Below, piece after piece: positions 9,023 through 17,481 of a stretch of DNA of 64,000 nt. Positions within the stretch are counted from its first letter, which is position 1. Every line of letters begins with the position of its first letter. The position numbers were made by a program, and so were the translations under genes. Under the pieces are notes generated by a model, which was given only the letters and a program-made list of their open reading frames with translations, did not search any database and had not been told where the DNA came from. The DNA is from Mesorhizobium sp. B2-3-4 (GTDB lineage: Bacteria; Pseudomonadota; Alphaproteobacteria; Rhizobiales; Rhizobiaceae), in the NCBI RefSeq assembly GCF_006442315.1, contig NZ_VFVY01000003.1, positions 62,001 to 126,000 of the forward strand. The letters run 5' to 3'.

Positions 9023-10873
9023 ATGAGCAAGACAATCCGCCTGACGATGGCGCAGGCGCTGACCCGCTTCCTCAGCCGCCAGATGACCGAGATCGACGGC
9101 AAGAAAGTGCCGATCTTCGGCGGCGTCTGGGCGATCTTTGGCCATGGCAATGTCGCGGGCATCGGCGAGGCGCTGTACCAGGTGCGCGACGAACTGCCGA
9201 CCTTCCGCGCCCACAATGAACAGGCGATGGCGCATGCCGCGATCGCCTATGGCAAGGCCAATTTCCGCCGCCGCTTCATGGCCGCGACCTCCTCGATAGG
9301 TCCGGGCGCGTTGAACATGGTGACGGCGGCCGCGCTCGCCCATGTAAACAGGTTGCCCGTCCTGTTCCTGCCCGGCGACGTCTTCGCCAACCGCATTCCC
9401 GACCCGGTGCTGCAGCAGGCCGAGGATTTTTCCGACGGCACGGCGACGGTCAATGATTGCTTCCGCCCGGTGTCGCGCTATTTCGACCGCATCACCCGGC
9501 CCGAGCAGATCATCCCGGCGCTCAGCCGCGCCATGCAGGTGCTGACCGACCCGGCCGAATGTGGCCCGGTGACGCTGTCGCTCTGCCAGGACGTGCAGGC
9601 CGAGGCCTACGACTATCCCGAGAGCTTTTTCGCCGAGCGCGTCTGGCACCAGCGCCGGCCGCGTCCGGATCGCCACGAGCTTGCCGCCGCCGTCGCGGCA
9701 CTCAAGGGCGCGAAGAAGCCGCTGGTGATCGCCGGCGGCGGCGTGCTCTATTCGCAGGCCTCCGACGAACTGGCCAAATTCGTCGAAGCTGCCGGCATTC
9801 CGGTCTGCGAGACGCAGGGCGGCAAATCCTCGCTGCCGGACGATCACAGGCTCAACATGGCCGCGGTCGGCGTCACCGGCACATCGGCCGCCAACCGGCT
9901 GGCGGAGGAGGCCGATGTCGTACTTGCCATCGGCACGCGGCTCCAGGATTTCACCACCGGATCATGGGCGCTGTTCAAGAATTCCGGCAAGACCATCATC
10001 GGGCTCAACGTGCAGCCCTTCGATGCCGGCAAGCACCGCGCGCTGCCCCTGGTCGCGGACGCGGCCGAAGGCCTGGCCGAACTGGGCGCCGCACTGAAGG
10101 GCTGGAAGGCGCCAACCGCCTGGACCGAAAATGCGGCCAGCGGCAAGAAGGCCTGGCAGGCCGACGCGGCCAAGGTGACGGCGTCGACCAACGCCGCTTT
10201 CCCGTCCGACGCGCAGGTCATCGGCGCCGTGCAGCGCTCCATGGGATCCGGCGTGACGCTGCTCCATGCCGCCGGCGGGTTGCCGGGCGAATTGCACAAG
10301 CTCTGGCAGGCGGGTGCGCCGGGCTCCTACCACGCCGAGTACGGCTTCTCGACCATGGGTTACGAAATCGCCGGCGGGCTCGGCACCAAGATGGCCAAGC
10401 CAAACGAGGAAGTCGTCGTCATGATCGGCGACGGCTCCTATCTGATGCTGAATTCAGAGATCGCCACCTCTGTCATGCTCGGCCTGAAGCTCACCATCGT
10501 GCTGCTCGACAACAGGGGTTTTGGTTGCATCAACCGGCTGCAGATGGCCACCGGCGGCGCCAACTTCAACAATCTCCTGAAAGACTCGCGCCACGAGATC
10601 CTGCCCGATGTCGACTTTGCCGCCCATGCCGCCAGCATGGGCGCGATAGCGGAGAAAGTGCCGTCGATCGCCGGGCTCGAAAACGCGTTGCGGAGGGCCA
10701 GGACGAACGACCGCACCACCGTGCTGGTCATCGACACCGATCCGCTGGTTTCGACCGATGCCGGCGGCCACTGGTGGGACGTGGCGGTGCCAGAGGTGTC
10801 GGCGCGGCCGCAGGTGAACGCAGCCCGCAAGGCCTATGACGAGAAGCGGCAAATGCAGAGCGTCGGCGATTGA
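9023..10873 (+). CDS. iolD: 3D-(3,5/4)-trihydroxycyclohexane-1,2-dione acylhydrolase (IolD)
   Basis: A 616-residue ThDP enzyme of the acetolactate-synthase fold. The N-terminal domain carries the ThDP-activating Glu region (AHNEQAMAHAAIAYGK), the central domain is ~200-345, and the C-terminal ThDP site is GDGSYLMLNSEIATSV...LLDNRGFGCINRLQ. It hydrolyses the diketone ring made by IolE to 5-deoxy-glucuronate. ATG 9023 follows GGAGGA at 9011; the frame is open further upstream but lacks a better start. It is 49 bp after iolC and 51 bp before iolE on the same strand. Confidence 0.95.
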   Translation: MSKTIRLTMAQALTRFLSRQMTEIDGKKVPIFGGVWAIFGHGNVAGIGEALYQVRDELPTFRAHNEQAMAHAAIAYGKANFRRRFMAATSSIGPGALNMVTAAALAHVNRLPVLFLPGDVFANRIPDPVLQQAEDFSDGTATVNDCFRPVSRYFDRITRPEQIIPALSRAMQVLTDPAECGPVTLSLCQDVQAEAYDYPESFFAERVWHQRRPRPDRHELAAAVAALKGAKKPLVIAGGGVLYSQASDELAKFVEAAGIPVCETQGGKSSLPDDHRLNMAAVGVTGTSAANRLAEEADVVLAIGTRLQDFTTGSWALFKNSGKTIIGLNVQPFDAGKHRALPLVADAAEGLAELGAALKGWKAPTAWTENAASGKKAWQADAAKVTASTNAAFPSDAQVIGAVQRSMGSGVTLLHAAGGLPGELHKLWQAGAPGSYHAEYGFSTMGYEIAGGLGTKMAKPNEEVVVMIGDGSYLMLNSEIATSVMLGLKLTIVLLDNRGFGCINRLQMATGGANFNNLLKDSRHEILPDVDFAAHAASMGAIAEKVPSIAGLENALRRARTNDRTTVLVIDTDPLVSTDAGGHWWDVAVPEVSARPQVNAARKAYDEKRQMQSVGD

Positions 10874-10924
10874 ACGTTGGCGCCGACGACGAGAGAATGA
10901 CTGTTCTGGAACCGGAGTGACGAC

Positions 10925-11842
10925 TTGAAAGCCAAACTGGGCATGTCCCCCATCGCGTGGTGGAACGACGATCTTGCGGAGTTGAGCGACGACGTCTCGC
11001 TGGAAGAGTGCCTGCGCCAATCGCGCTCGGCCGGCTTCACCGGCATGGAGATGGGCCGGCGCTTTCCCAACGACCCCGCTGTCATGCTGCCGATCCTGAA
11101 GGCAGCCGACGTGACGCTGTGCGGCGGCTGGTTTTCCGGCACGCTGGTCGATGAGGAGATGGGCAGGAATAAGGACCGGATCCTGCCGATGATCGAGCTG
11201 TTCAAGGCGGTCAATGCGCCGTGCATCGTCTATGGCGAGGTCGGCCGCTCGATCCAGGGCGACCGTTCCAAACCGCTCGCCACCAAGCCGAAGCTTTCCG
11301 GTGACGAGATGAAGGCCTATGCGCGGCGCCTGACCGAGTTCGGCGAATGGTGCGCCGGGCAAGGCATGCCGCTTTCCTACCATCACCACATGGCGGCGGT
11401 GGTCGAGACCGAGCCGGAGCTCGACGCCTTCATGCGCCATTCCGGCGAAGGCATTCCGCTGCTGCTCGATGCCGGCCATCTGGCTTTTGCCGGCGGCGAC
11501 GTGCTGCGCGCCATCGACAATCATCACAAGCGCATCAGCCATGTCCATGTGAAGGATGTGCGCATGGATGTGATCGAGGGGCTCGATCGCACCAAACAGT
11601 CCTTCCTCGACGCCGTGGCGCTCGGCGCCTTCACCGTGCCGGGCGACGGTTCGCTCGATTTCGGCGCCATCGTGCAGCGCTTCGCCGATCACGACTATGA
11701 AGGCTGGTTCGTGGTCGAGGCCGAGCAGGACCCGAGGAAGAACCCGCCGCTGAAAATGGCGCAGGTCGGCCACAAGGAATTGATGCGGGTGATGACCGCA
11801 GCCGGCTACACGGTCGAGACGCAGGGCTTCCCGAATACTTGA
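10925..11842 (+). CDS. iolE: Inosose dehydratase (IolE), TTG start
   Basis: A 305-residue xylose-isomerase-like TIM-barrel protein starting KLGMSPIAWWNDD, with the family's LLLDAGHLAFAGGD and HVHVKDVR metal-site segments and the closing WFVVEAEQDPRKNPP. It dehydrates 2-keto-myo-inositol to the trihydroxycyclohexanedione used by IolD. The start is a TTG at 10925 with CCGGAG 7 bases upstream; the next ATG (10943) would remove the first conserved strand residues. It sits between iolD and a small membrane protein in the iol operon. Confidence 0.92.
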   Translation: MKAKLGMSPIAWWNDDLAELSDDVSLEECLRQSRSAGFTGMEMGRRFPNDPAVMLPILKAADVTLCGGWFSGTLVDEEMGRNKDRILPMIELFKAVNAPCIVYGEVGRSIQGDRSKPLATKPKLSGDEMKAYARRLTEFGEWCAGQGMPLSYHHHMAAVVETEPELDAFMRHSGEGIPLLLDAGHLAFAGGDVLRAIDNHHKRISHVHVKDVRMDVIEGLDRTKQSFLDAVALGAFTVPGDGSLDFGAIVQRFADHDYEGWFVVEAEQDPRKNPPLKMAQVGHKELMRVMTAAGYTVETQGFPNT

Positions 11843-11906
11843 AGGCTGGATTGGTTGCCACGGGCGGCTTATCTGAGGCCTGGTCCAGCAACTCTCGGAT
11901 GGCGCG

Positions 11907-12125
11907 ATGAAAGATTACGAACACCCGTTCTTCCGGCCGCTCTGGCGGCGCGTTGCCGTCGTTGCGGTCTGCCTGGTCTGGTCGGTCATCGAATTCGCCT
12001 CCGGCACGCCGTTCTGGGGCGTCATCGCGCTCGGCTTCGCCGGCTATGCCGTCTGGCAGTTTTTTTATCTCTACAAGCCGGTTGATGAGAGCAAGGCGAC
12101 GGCCGAGGCCGAACCGAAGGAGTAA
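11907..12125 (+). CDS. Small two-helix membrane protein within the iol operon
   Basis: A 72-residue protein: a short basic N-terminus (FFRPLWRR), two hydrophobic segments at about residues 16-33 and 36-54, and a charged tail rich in Glu and Lys. It resembles the small DUF3329-type proteins of rhizobia, but that is recognition by pattern only. It lies between iolE (65 bp) and iolB (120 bp) on the same strand and is probably cotranscribed. No inositol-specific role is known to me; it may be a general membrane protein that happens to sit here. Confidence 0.7.
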   Translation: MKDYEHPFFRPLWRRVAVVAVCLVWSVIEFASGTPFWGVIALGFAGYAVWQFFYLYKPVDESKATAEAEPKE

Positions 12126-12245
12126 CTGATCGCATGCGTTGGCGATTAGCTTGCGGCGCGCCGACCAAAGATCTGCAATGGCCCTTTCGAACAGACGGCT
12201 TGGCTTCACGGAGCCCCTCACGCCAGTGGAATAGGAGAGACAACA

Positions 12246-13058
12246 ATGTCGAAACTGCTCGTCAAAGCCGACAAGGGCAATGGCCGCGTCGCGCATGTGA
12301 CGCCGCAAAGCGCCGGATGGACCTATGTCGGTTTCGACCTGCACCGGCTGAAGCCGGGCCAGAACGCCTCGGGTAGCACCGGCGACCGCGAGGTCTGCCT
12401 GGTCTTCGTCACCGGCAAGGGCACGGTCACGGCCGGCGGCAAGGACCTCGGCCTGCTCGGAGAACGTATGTCGCCCTTCGAAGGCAAGCCGTGGTCCGTC
12501 TACGTGCCTCAGGGCTCGGACTGGTCGGTGGCGGCGGACATGGAACTCGAACTCGCGGTCTGCTCGGCGCCGGGCTCAAGCGGCGGACTGCCGGTTCGCG
12601 TCATTGCGCCCGACGATCTCGGCCAGGAGGTACGCGGCAAGGGCACCAACACGCGCTATGTCACCAACATCCTGCCGGAAGGCCAGCCGGCCGACTCGCT
12701 GCTGGTGGTCGAGGTCATCACCCCCGGCGGCCACACCTCGAGCTATCCACCGCACAAGCACGACCAGGACAATCTGCCCGCCGAATCCTATCTCGAGGAG
12801 ACCTACTACCATCGCCTCAACCCGCCGCAGGGCTTTGCCTTCCAGCGCGTCTATACCGACGCCGGCAAGGATGGCCGGCGCGCGCTCGACGAAGCCATGG
12901 CGATCGAGGACGGCGATGTCGTTCTGGTGCCCGAGGGATATCATCCCTGCGCGGCGTGCCACGGCTATGACCTCTATTACCTCAACGTCATGGCCGGTCC
13001 GAAGCGGACGTGGAAATTCCACAATGCACCCGAGCATGAATGGTTGATGAAGGCGTGA
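12246..13058 (+). CDS. iolB: 5-deoxy-glucuronate isomerase (IolB)
   Basis: A 270-residue bicupin of the KduI/IolB family. The second cupin shows the metal-binding pattern GGHTSSYPPHKHDQDNLPAESYLEETYYHRLNPPQGFAFQRVYT, with His residues and the Glu of LEET, and the later DVVLVPEGYHPC. It isomerises 5-deoxy-glucuronate to 5-dehydro-2-deoxygluconate, the substrate of IolC. A GGAGAG lies before ATG 12246. It closes the iol operon; a 14-bp palindrome follows eight bases after the stop. Confidence 0.95.
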   Translation: MSKLLVKADKGNGRVAHVTPQSAGWTYVGFDLHRLKPGQNASGSTGDREVCLVFVTGKGTVTAGGKDLGLLGERMSPFEGKPWSVYVPQGSDWSVAADMELELAVCSAPGSSGGLPVRVIAPDDLGQEVRGKGTNTRYVTNILPEGQPADSLLVVEVITPGGHTSSYPPHKHDQDNLPAESYLEETYYHRLNPPQGFAFQRVYTDAGKDGRRALDEAMAIEDGDVVLVPEGYHPCAACHGYDLYYLNVMAGPKRTWKFHNAPEHEWLMKA

Positions 13059-13065
13059 GCCGACC

Positions 13066-13079
13066 ATTTCGGCCGAAAT
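13066..13079. repeat. Palindrome ATTTCGGCCGAAAT after iolB
   Basis: A perfect 14-bp palindrome 8 bases past the iolB stop. It has no loop or T-run, so it is not a standard terminator; it may be part of the repeat-rich gap up to 13291. Confidence 0.35.
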
Positions 13080-13195
13080 CGTTGGTTCAGTCCGGAAAAA
13101 TCGTCGGCTAAGGACTCCTGGGGTCGCTTTGCCTTCGAAAACCCTTGAAAGCTTCGTCAATCCGTCATGGAAATCACCTATGGCAGCGGGTTAGT

Positions 13196-13240
13196 GCATG
13201 TCTCCCAAAAGTGTTCAGCGGTTTTGGGAGCAAGACATGC
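13196..13240. repeat. Palindromic repeat element (REP-like hairpin)
   Basis: GCATGTCT-CCCAAAA (13196-13210) pairs with TTTTGGG-(AGCA)-AGACATGC (13222-13240) around an 11-base loop. The sequence resembles intergenic palindromes common in Mesorhizobium and relatives (recognition from memory). Confidence 0.6.
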
Positions 13241-13253
13241 GCCAGATGAAGGC

Positions 13254-13279
13254 TTAAAGCGCGTTCCTGCGCGCTTTAA
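13254..13279. repeat. Perfect 10-bp stem hairpin just before the DUF1045 gene
   Basis: TTAAAGCGCG (13254-13263), loop TTCCTG, CGCGCTTTAA (13270-13279). It ends one base before the GAGG ribosome site (13281-13284) of the next gene, so it could affect translation or mark an mRNA 5' end. Confidence 0.55.
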
Positions 13280-13291
13280 CGAGGACTTTCC

Positions 13292-13999
13292 ATGCGCTAC
13301 GCCATCTATTTCACCCCCAGGCAGGACGAACCGCTGGCGCGGATCGCCGCCAACTGGCTGGGCCGGGATCCCTTCGGCGCCGCGACCAGGCCGGTCGAGG
13401 CCGTTGCCGAGCTGTCGGCGGCGGAAGTGGCCTTCCACACGGCCTCGGCGCGCCGCTATGGTTTCCACGCGACGCTGAAGGCGCCGTTCCGCCTCGCCGC
13501 CAACGAGACCGAGGCCTCGCTGCGCGCCGCGCTCGACCATTTTGCCGAAGCGACGCCCGTGGTGACCATCCCGCGTCTTGTCGTCAGCCAGATCGACGGC
13601 TTCTTTGCGCTGGTGCCGGATGGTCCACAGCCTTCGCTCAACCGCTTCGCCGACGACGTGGTCCGCGATTTTGACCGGTTCCGCGCGCCGCTGACCGAGG
13701 CCGAGATCGAGCGGCGCAGCCCGGACTCGCTGAAGCCGGCCGAGTTTCGCAATCTCTGCCAGTGGGGCTACCCCTATGTGTTCGAGACCTTCCGCTTTCA
13801 CATGACGCTGTCAGGCCGGGCAGGGCCACAGGAAAGCCCCCGTCTCAGCGCAGCAATCGACAGCCTGTTCGCAGAGGTGTTGCGTCAACCTGTGCTGGTG
13901 GACGCGCTGACATTGTTTGTCGAACCCGAGCCCGGTGCGCCGTTCATGGTGCTTTCCCAGCACGCGCTCGGGCGCCGGCCGGCGCGAAAGACCGCCTGA
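13292..13999 (+). CDS. DUF1045 phosphonate-operon protein, 2H phosphoesterase fold
   Basis: A 235-residue protein of the DUF1045 family found in C-P lyase operons. Two H-x-T motifs of the 2H phosphoesterase superfamily are visible: YGFHATLKAPF (about residue 55) and FRFHMTLSG (about 170). The family is associated with handling of cyclic or ribosyl phosphates in phosphonate breakdown, but the exact reaction is not known to me. It is followed by phnM and phnN on the same strand. ATG 13292 has GAGG seven bases upstream. Confidence 0.85.
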   Translation: MRYAIYFTPRQDEPLARIAANWLGRDPFGAATRPVEAVAELSAAEVAFHTASARRYGFHATLKAPFRLAANETEASLRAALDHFAEATPVVTIPRLVVSQIDGFFALVPDGPQPSLNRFADDVVRDFDRFRAPLTEAEIERRSPDSLKPAEFRNLCQWGYPYVFETFRFHMTLSGRAGPQESPRLSAAIDSLFAEVLRQPVLVDALTLFVEPEPGAPFMVLSQHALGRRPARKTA

Positions 14000-14039
14000 A
14001 CGATCGCCGAGAGATAGCCAAGAGCAAGGACTGCCTGAA

Positions 14040-15179
14040 ATGACCGCCGAAACCGTTCTTACCAACGCCCGCATCGTGCTTGCCGACGAGATCGTCGAGG
14101 GGTCGCTGGTGCTGCGCGACGGCCTTGTCGCCGGCATCGACGCGGGTGTTGCCCGCACTGGCGAGGACATGGGCGGCGATTACATCATTCCCGGGCTGGT
14201 CGAACTGCACACCGACCATCTCGAAGGCCATTACGCGCCGCGGCCGAAGGTGCGCTGGAATCCGATCGCCGCGGTGTTGGCGCATGACGCTCAGGTGGCG
14301 ACCGCCGGCATCACCACCGTGCTCGATGCCTTGCGCGTCGGCATGGACGAGGACGCCGACCTCACCTCGGACGATATCCGCAAGCTCGCCGACGCGATCG
14401 AGGACAGCGTCCAGCAGGAGCGGCTCAGGGCCGACCATTTCATCCATCTGCGCTGCGAGGTCTCGGCACCGGACTGCCTCAAGGCCTTCGCCAATTTCGA
14501 GACCGACGACCGGGTCAAGCTGGCATCGCTGATGGATCATGCGCCGGGCCAGCGCCAGTTCGTCAATCTCGAGACCTATGCCTATTACTATCAGCGCAAG
14601 CTGAAGCTCTCGGATCAGGATTTCAAGAAATTCTGCGAGAAGCGGATGGGCGAATCGGCGCGCAATTCCGGACCGAACCGCGTCTTCATCGCCGCCGCCT
14701 GCCAGGAGCGCGGCATCGTGCTCGCCAGCCATGACGATGCCACTTCGGCTCATGTCGATGAGGCCATCGAGCAGGGCGTGCGGGTCGCCGAATTCCCGAC
14801 CACGCAGGAGGCTGCGCGTGCGTCCAAGGCCGCCGGGCTCGGCGTGCTGATGGGCGCCCCCAACGTCATGCGCGGCGCCTCGCATTCGGGCAATGTCTCC
14901 GCGCGTACCTTGGCCCGCGACGGCCTTCTCGACATATTGTCATCCGACTACATCCCCTTCAGCCTGATCCAGTCGGCCTTCTTCCTCGGCGACATGGTCG
15001 AAGGAATTTCGCTGCCGCAGGCGGTCGCCATGGTGTCGAAGAACCCGGCCGAGGCCATCGGCCTCGATGACCGTGGCATCATCGAGCAGGGCCGCCGCGC
15101 CGATCTGGTGCGCGTGCGCGTCGACGATCATGTTCCGGTCGTGCGCACCGTCTGGCGCCAGGGGCGCCGGGTGGCATGA
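14040..15179 (+). CDS. phnM: Alpha-D-ribose 1-methylphosphonate 5-triphosphate diphosphatase (PhnM)
   Basis: A 379-residue amidohydrolase-superfamily enzyme. The diagnostic PhnM segment GLVELHTDHLEGHYAPRPKVRW replaces the usual HxH metal motif, and LASHDDATSAHVDEA and LSSDYIPFSL carry later metal ligands. PhnM removes diphosphate from ribosyl phosphonate triphosphate before C-P bond cleavage by PhnJ. ATG 14040 is used because the homologous sequence begins at TAETVLTNARIVL; the frame is open upstream inside the DUF1045 gene. The stop overlaps phnN by ATGA. Confidence 0.93.
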   Translation: MTAETVLTNARIVLADEIVEGSLVLRDGLVAGIDAGVARTGEDMGGDYIIPGLVELHTDHLEGHYAPRPKVRWNPIAAVLAHDAQVATAGITTVLDALRVGMDEDADLTSDDIRKLADAIEDSVQQERLRADHFIHLRCEVSAPDCLKAFANFETDDRVKLASLMDHAPGQRQFVNLETYAYYYQRKLKLSDQDFKKFCEKRMGESARNSGPNRVFIAAACQERGIVLASHDDATSAHVDEAIEQGVRVAEFPTTQEAARASKAAGLGVLMGAPNVMRGASHSGNVSARTLARDGLLDILSSDYIPFSLIQSAFFLGDMVEGISLPQAVAMVSKNPAEAIGLDDRGIIEQGRRADLVRVRVDDHVPVVRTVWRQGRRVA

Positions 15180-15805
15180 TGGTGTCGGCCTTGATCGAGC
15201 GCGAACTGTCCGCCGAGACCTTTCCGATCCGTCACGGCGTCTTCGTCGCCGTCGTCGGCCCCAGCGGCGCCGGCAAGGACACGGTGATCGGCTACGCCAA
15301 GGCGCTTTTCGCCGACGAGACCCAAATCGAATTCGTGCGCCGCGTCATCACCAGGCCGAGCGATACGGCGAGCGAGGATCACGACACGCTGGCCGACGCC
15401 GCCTTCGCCGAGGCCGAGGCAGACGGCGCCTTCGCCATCTCCTGGGAAGCGCATGGCCTGCGCTATGGCCTGCCCGCCGATGTCGACTGGTCGGTTTCAA
15501 ACGGCCACGTCGCGGTGGCCAACGTGTCGCGGGCGGTAATCCCCACCTTGCGCGAACGCTATGCCAACCTGGCGATCGTGGAGATCACCGCCTCGCCCGA
15601 AGTGCTGGCGGAGCGCCTGGCGATGCGCGGCCGCGAGTCGCGCGGCGAAGTGCTGGCCCGGCTGGCGCGCAGCGCCAACATCACCCTGTCCGGTCCAGGC
15701 GTCACCTCCATCGACAACAGCGGTCCACGCGAGGCAGCCGGCGAGCGCTTCGCCGAAGTGCTGCGCAAGGCGATGGCCTTTTCCGACATGTCGGGCCTGA
15801 TCTAG
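15176..15805 (+). CDS. phnN: Ribose 1,5-bisphosphokinase (PhnN)
   Basis: A 209-residue P-loop kinase related to guanylate kinases, with Walker A VGPSGAGKDT (about residues 28-37), RRVITRPSDTASEDHDTL and SWEAHGLRYGLP in the substrate region. It converts ribose 1,5-bisphosphate to PRPP, recycling the ribose left by phosphonate breakdown. Its ATG overlaps the phnM stop, indicating translational coupling. No C-P lyase core genes (phnGHIJKL) follow; the operon ends here. Confidence 0.92.
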   Translation: MMVSALIERELSAETFPIRHGVFVAVVGPSGAGKDTVIGYAKALFADETQIEFVRRVITRPSDTASEDHDTLADAAFAEAEADGAFAISWEAHGLRYGLPADVDWSVSNGHVAVANVSRAVIPTLRERYANLAIVEITASPEVLAERLAMRGRESRGEVLARLARSANITLSGPGVTSIDNSGPREAAGERFAEVLRKAMAFSDMSGLI

Positions 15806-15810
15806 GGCAA

Positions 15811-15857
15811 TCCCGGGGAAGTGCGTAACGGTTCCCGGGACAAGCGCGTGGCGCTTG
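15811..15857. repeat. Two adjacent hairpins between convergent phnN and ABC genes
   Basis: TCCCGGGG...TCCCGGGA (15811-15840) and CAAGCGC-GTG-GCGCTTG (15841-15857) lie in the convergent gap. They may end transcription from either side or be part of a rhizobial intergenic repeat. Confidence 0.45.
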
Positions 15858-15925
15858 CCCTAGGGAATTGGGTGAAAACCAAAGAGTTTGAGCCTATTGC
15901 GCCGGGGCTCGCCGGCGCTGGCGCG

Positions 15926-16741
15926 TCACTTGTTGAAGTTGGTGATGAACTGCTTGAACTGCTGCGTGGGTGGTCTGGCGAACATTTCCTTGGGCTCGCC
16001 CAGCGAATCCACCTCGCCCTTGTGAAGGAACATCACCTTGCTCGACACGTCGCGGGCAAAGCCCATTTCATGGGTCACGACCAGCATGGTGCGCCCTTCT
16101 TCCGCAAGCGAGCGCATGACCCGCAGCACCTCGCCGACCAGTTCGGGATCAAGCGCCGAGGTCGGCTCGTCGAAAAGCATCACCTTGGGGTTCATCGCGA
16201 GCGCCCGCGCGATTGCCGCGCGCTGCTGCTGGCCGCCAGACATGTGAGGCGGATAATAGTTGCGGCGCTCCCAAATGCCGACGCGTTTCAGCAAGGCTTC
16301 CGCCTGCTCCAGGCATTCGGCGCGCGGGCGCTTCTGTACATGCACCGGCGCGGCGACAAGGTTTTCCAGCACGGTCATGTGCGACCACAGATTGAAGCTC
16401 TGGAAAACCATGGCGAGGTCGGCGCGAATCCGTTCCACCTGGCGGATATCGGCCGGCGTCTGATGGCCACCCTGGCCCGACTTCATCCGAATGAGTTCGC
16501 CGCCCACCCATACTTCCCCGGAATCAGGGGTCTCCAGCAGATTGATACAGCGCAGCAGCGTGCTCTTTCCGGACCCCGAGGAGCCGAGGATCGAGATGAC
16601 ATCGCCCTTGTGGGCTTCGAGCGAAATGCCCTTGAGCACCTCGTGGTCGCCGAAACATTTGCGCATCTCCTTGACCGAGATGGCCGACGTCGCGTCGTGG
16701 GATGGTTCCGCTTTCGCGGCTGCGGCGGGACTTGCCGACAT
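15926..16741 (-). CDS. Amino-acid ABC transporter ATP-binding protein (HisP/OccP type)
   Basis: A 271-residue polar-amino-acid ATPase: Walker A GSSGSGKST, Q-loop AMVFQSFNLWSHMTV, signature MSGGQQQRAAIARALA, Walker B VMLFDEPTSALD and the switch His in VVTHEM. The insertion GELIRMKSGQGGHQTPADIRQVERIRA is typical of HisP/OccP-like proteins. ATG 16741 shares TGATG with the preceding permease and has GGAGG 7 bases upstream, better than GTG 16744. It is the last gene of a binding protein-permease-permease-ATPase operon for a basic amino acid or opine. Confidence 0.92.
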   Translation of the reverse strand: MSASPAAAAKAEPSHDATSAISVKEMRKCFGDHEVLKGISLEAHKGDVISILGSSGSGKSTLLRCINLLETPDSGEVWVGGELIRMKSGQGGHQTPADIRQVERIRADLAMVFQSFNLWSHMTVLENLVAAPVHVQKRPRAECLEQAEALLKRVGIWERRNYYPPHMSGGQQQRAAIARALAMNPKVMLFDEPTSALDPELVGEVLRVMRSLAEEGRTMLVVTHEMGFARDVSSKVMFLHKGEVDSLGEPKEMFARPPTQQFKQFITNFNK

Positions 16742-17478
16742 CACAACACCTCCGGGACGGGCTTGATCTGCTGGGACTGGTCTGGGGCCGGGCGCAGATG
16801 CGGCGAGAGCACGTATTCGACCCAGGCAAACAGCCTCGCGATCGACAGGTTGAGCAGCAGGTAGATCACGCCGGCGCAGGTCAGCACCTCGATCGGCCGG
16901 AACGTGTCGTGCTGGATCTTCTGCGCCGTTCCCATCATCTCCATGATCGTGACCACGGACGCGAGCGCCGTCGCCTTCGTCATCAGGATGATCTCGGTCG
17001 AATAGGCCGGCAGCGCCAGCCGCAGCGCGATCGGCAGCGTGACAATGCGGAAGCGGGTAAACGCCGACATGCCGAACGCCTTCGCCGCCTCGATCTGCCC
17101 GACCGGCACGGCCCTGAGCGCGCCCCGGAAGATCTCGCTCTCATAAGCGGCCGTGTTCAAGGCCATGGCGACGATCGTGCAATACATGGGATCGCGCAGG
17201 ATCGGCCACAGGATCGGGCTATGCCGCACGAAATCGAACTGCGAGAGCCCGAAATAGATCAGATAGAGCTGCACCAGCAGCGGCGATCCGCGAAAGACGA
17301 AGACATAGGCGCGGGTGAAATATTCGCCGGATCTGTACCCCGATGCCCGTAGCCAGGTCAGGCCGGTGGCGATGACCAGGCCGAAAGCAATGCCGAAAAA
17401 CCAGATCTCGAGCGTCAGCGGCAGTGCTTTCAGCACGCTCCACATGGTCGAAAGGTAGAAGTCGTAATCCACCGCCAC
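16741..17478 (-). CDS. Amino-acid ABC transporter permease (HisM/OccM type)
   Basis: A 245-residue inner-membrane permease of the HisM group with about five helices and the EAA loop EAAKAFGMSAFTRFRIVTLPIALRLALPAY. The FRGSPLLVQLYLIYFGL segment is a hallmark of polar amino-acid permeases. GTG 17478 is used; a second GTG at 17472 has AGG five bases upstream and could be the true start. It overlaps the ATPase gene and is 3 bp after the partner permease. Confidence 0.9.
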   Translation of the reverse strand: MAVDYDFYLSTMWSVLKALPLTLEIWFFGIAFGLVIATGLTWLRASGYRSGEYFTRAYVFVFRGSPLLVQLYLIYFGLSQFDFVRHSPILWPILRDPMYCTIVAMALNTAAYESEIFRGALRAVPVGQIEAAKAFGMSAFTRFRIVTLPIALRLALPAYSTEIILMTKATALASVVTIMEMMGTAQKIQHDTFRPIEVLTCAGVIYLLLNLSIARLFAWVEYVLSPHLRPAPDQSQQIKPVPEVL

Positions 17479-17481
17479 CTC

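Noticed and set aside
7009..9216. Long open frame of over 700 codons on the minus strand opposite iolC
   Set aside because: It is the antisense shadow of a GC-rich gene; its peptide is rich in Arg/Gly/His/Asp and has no domain, while iolC matches fully.
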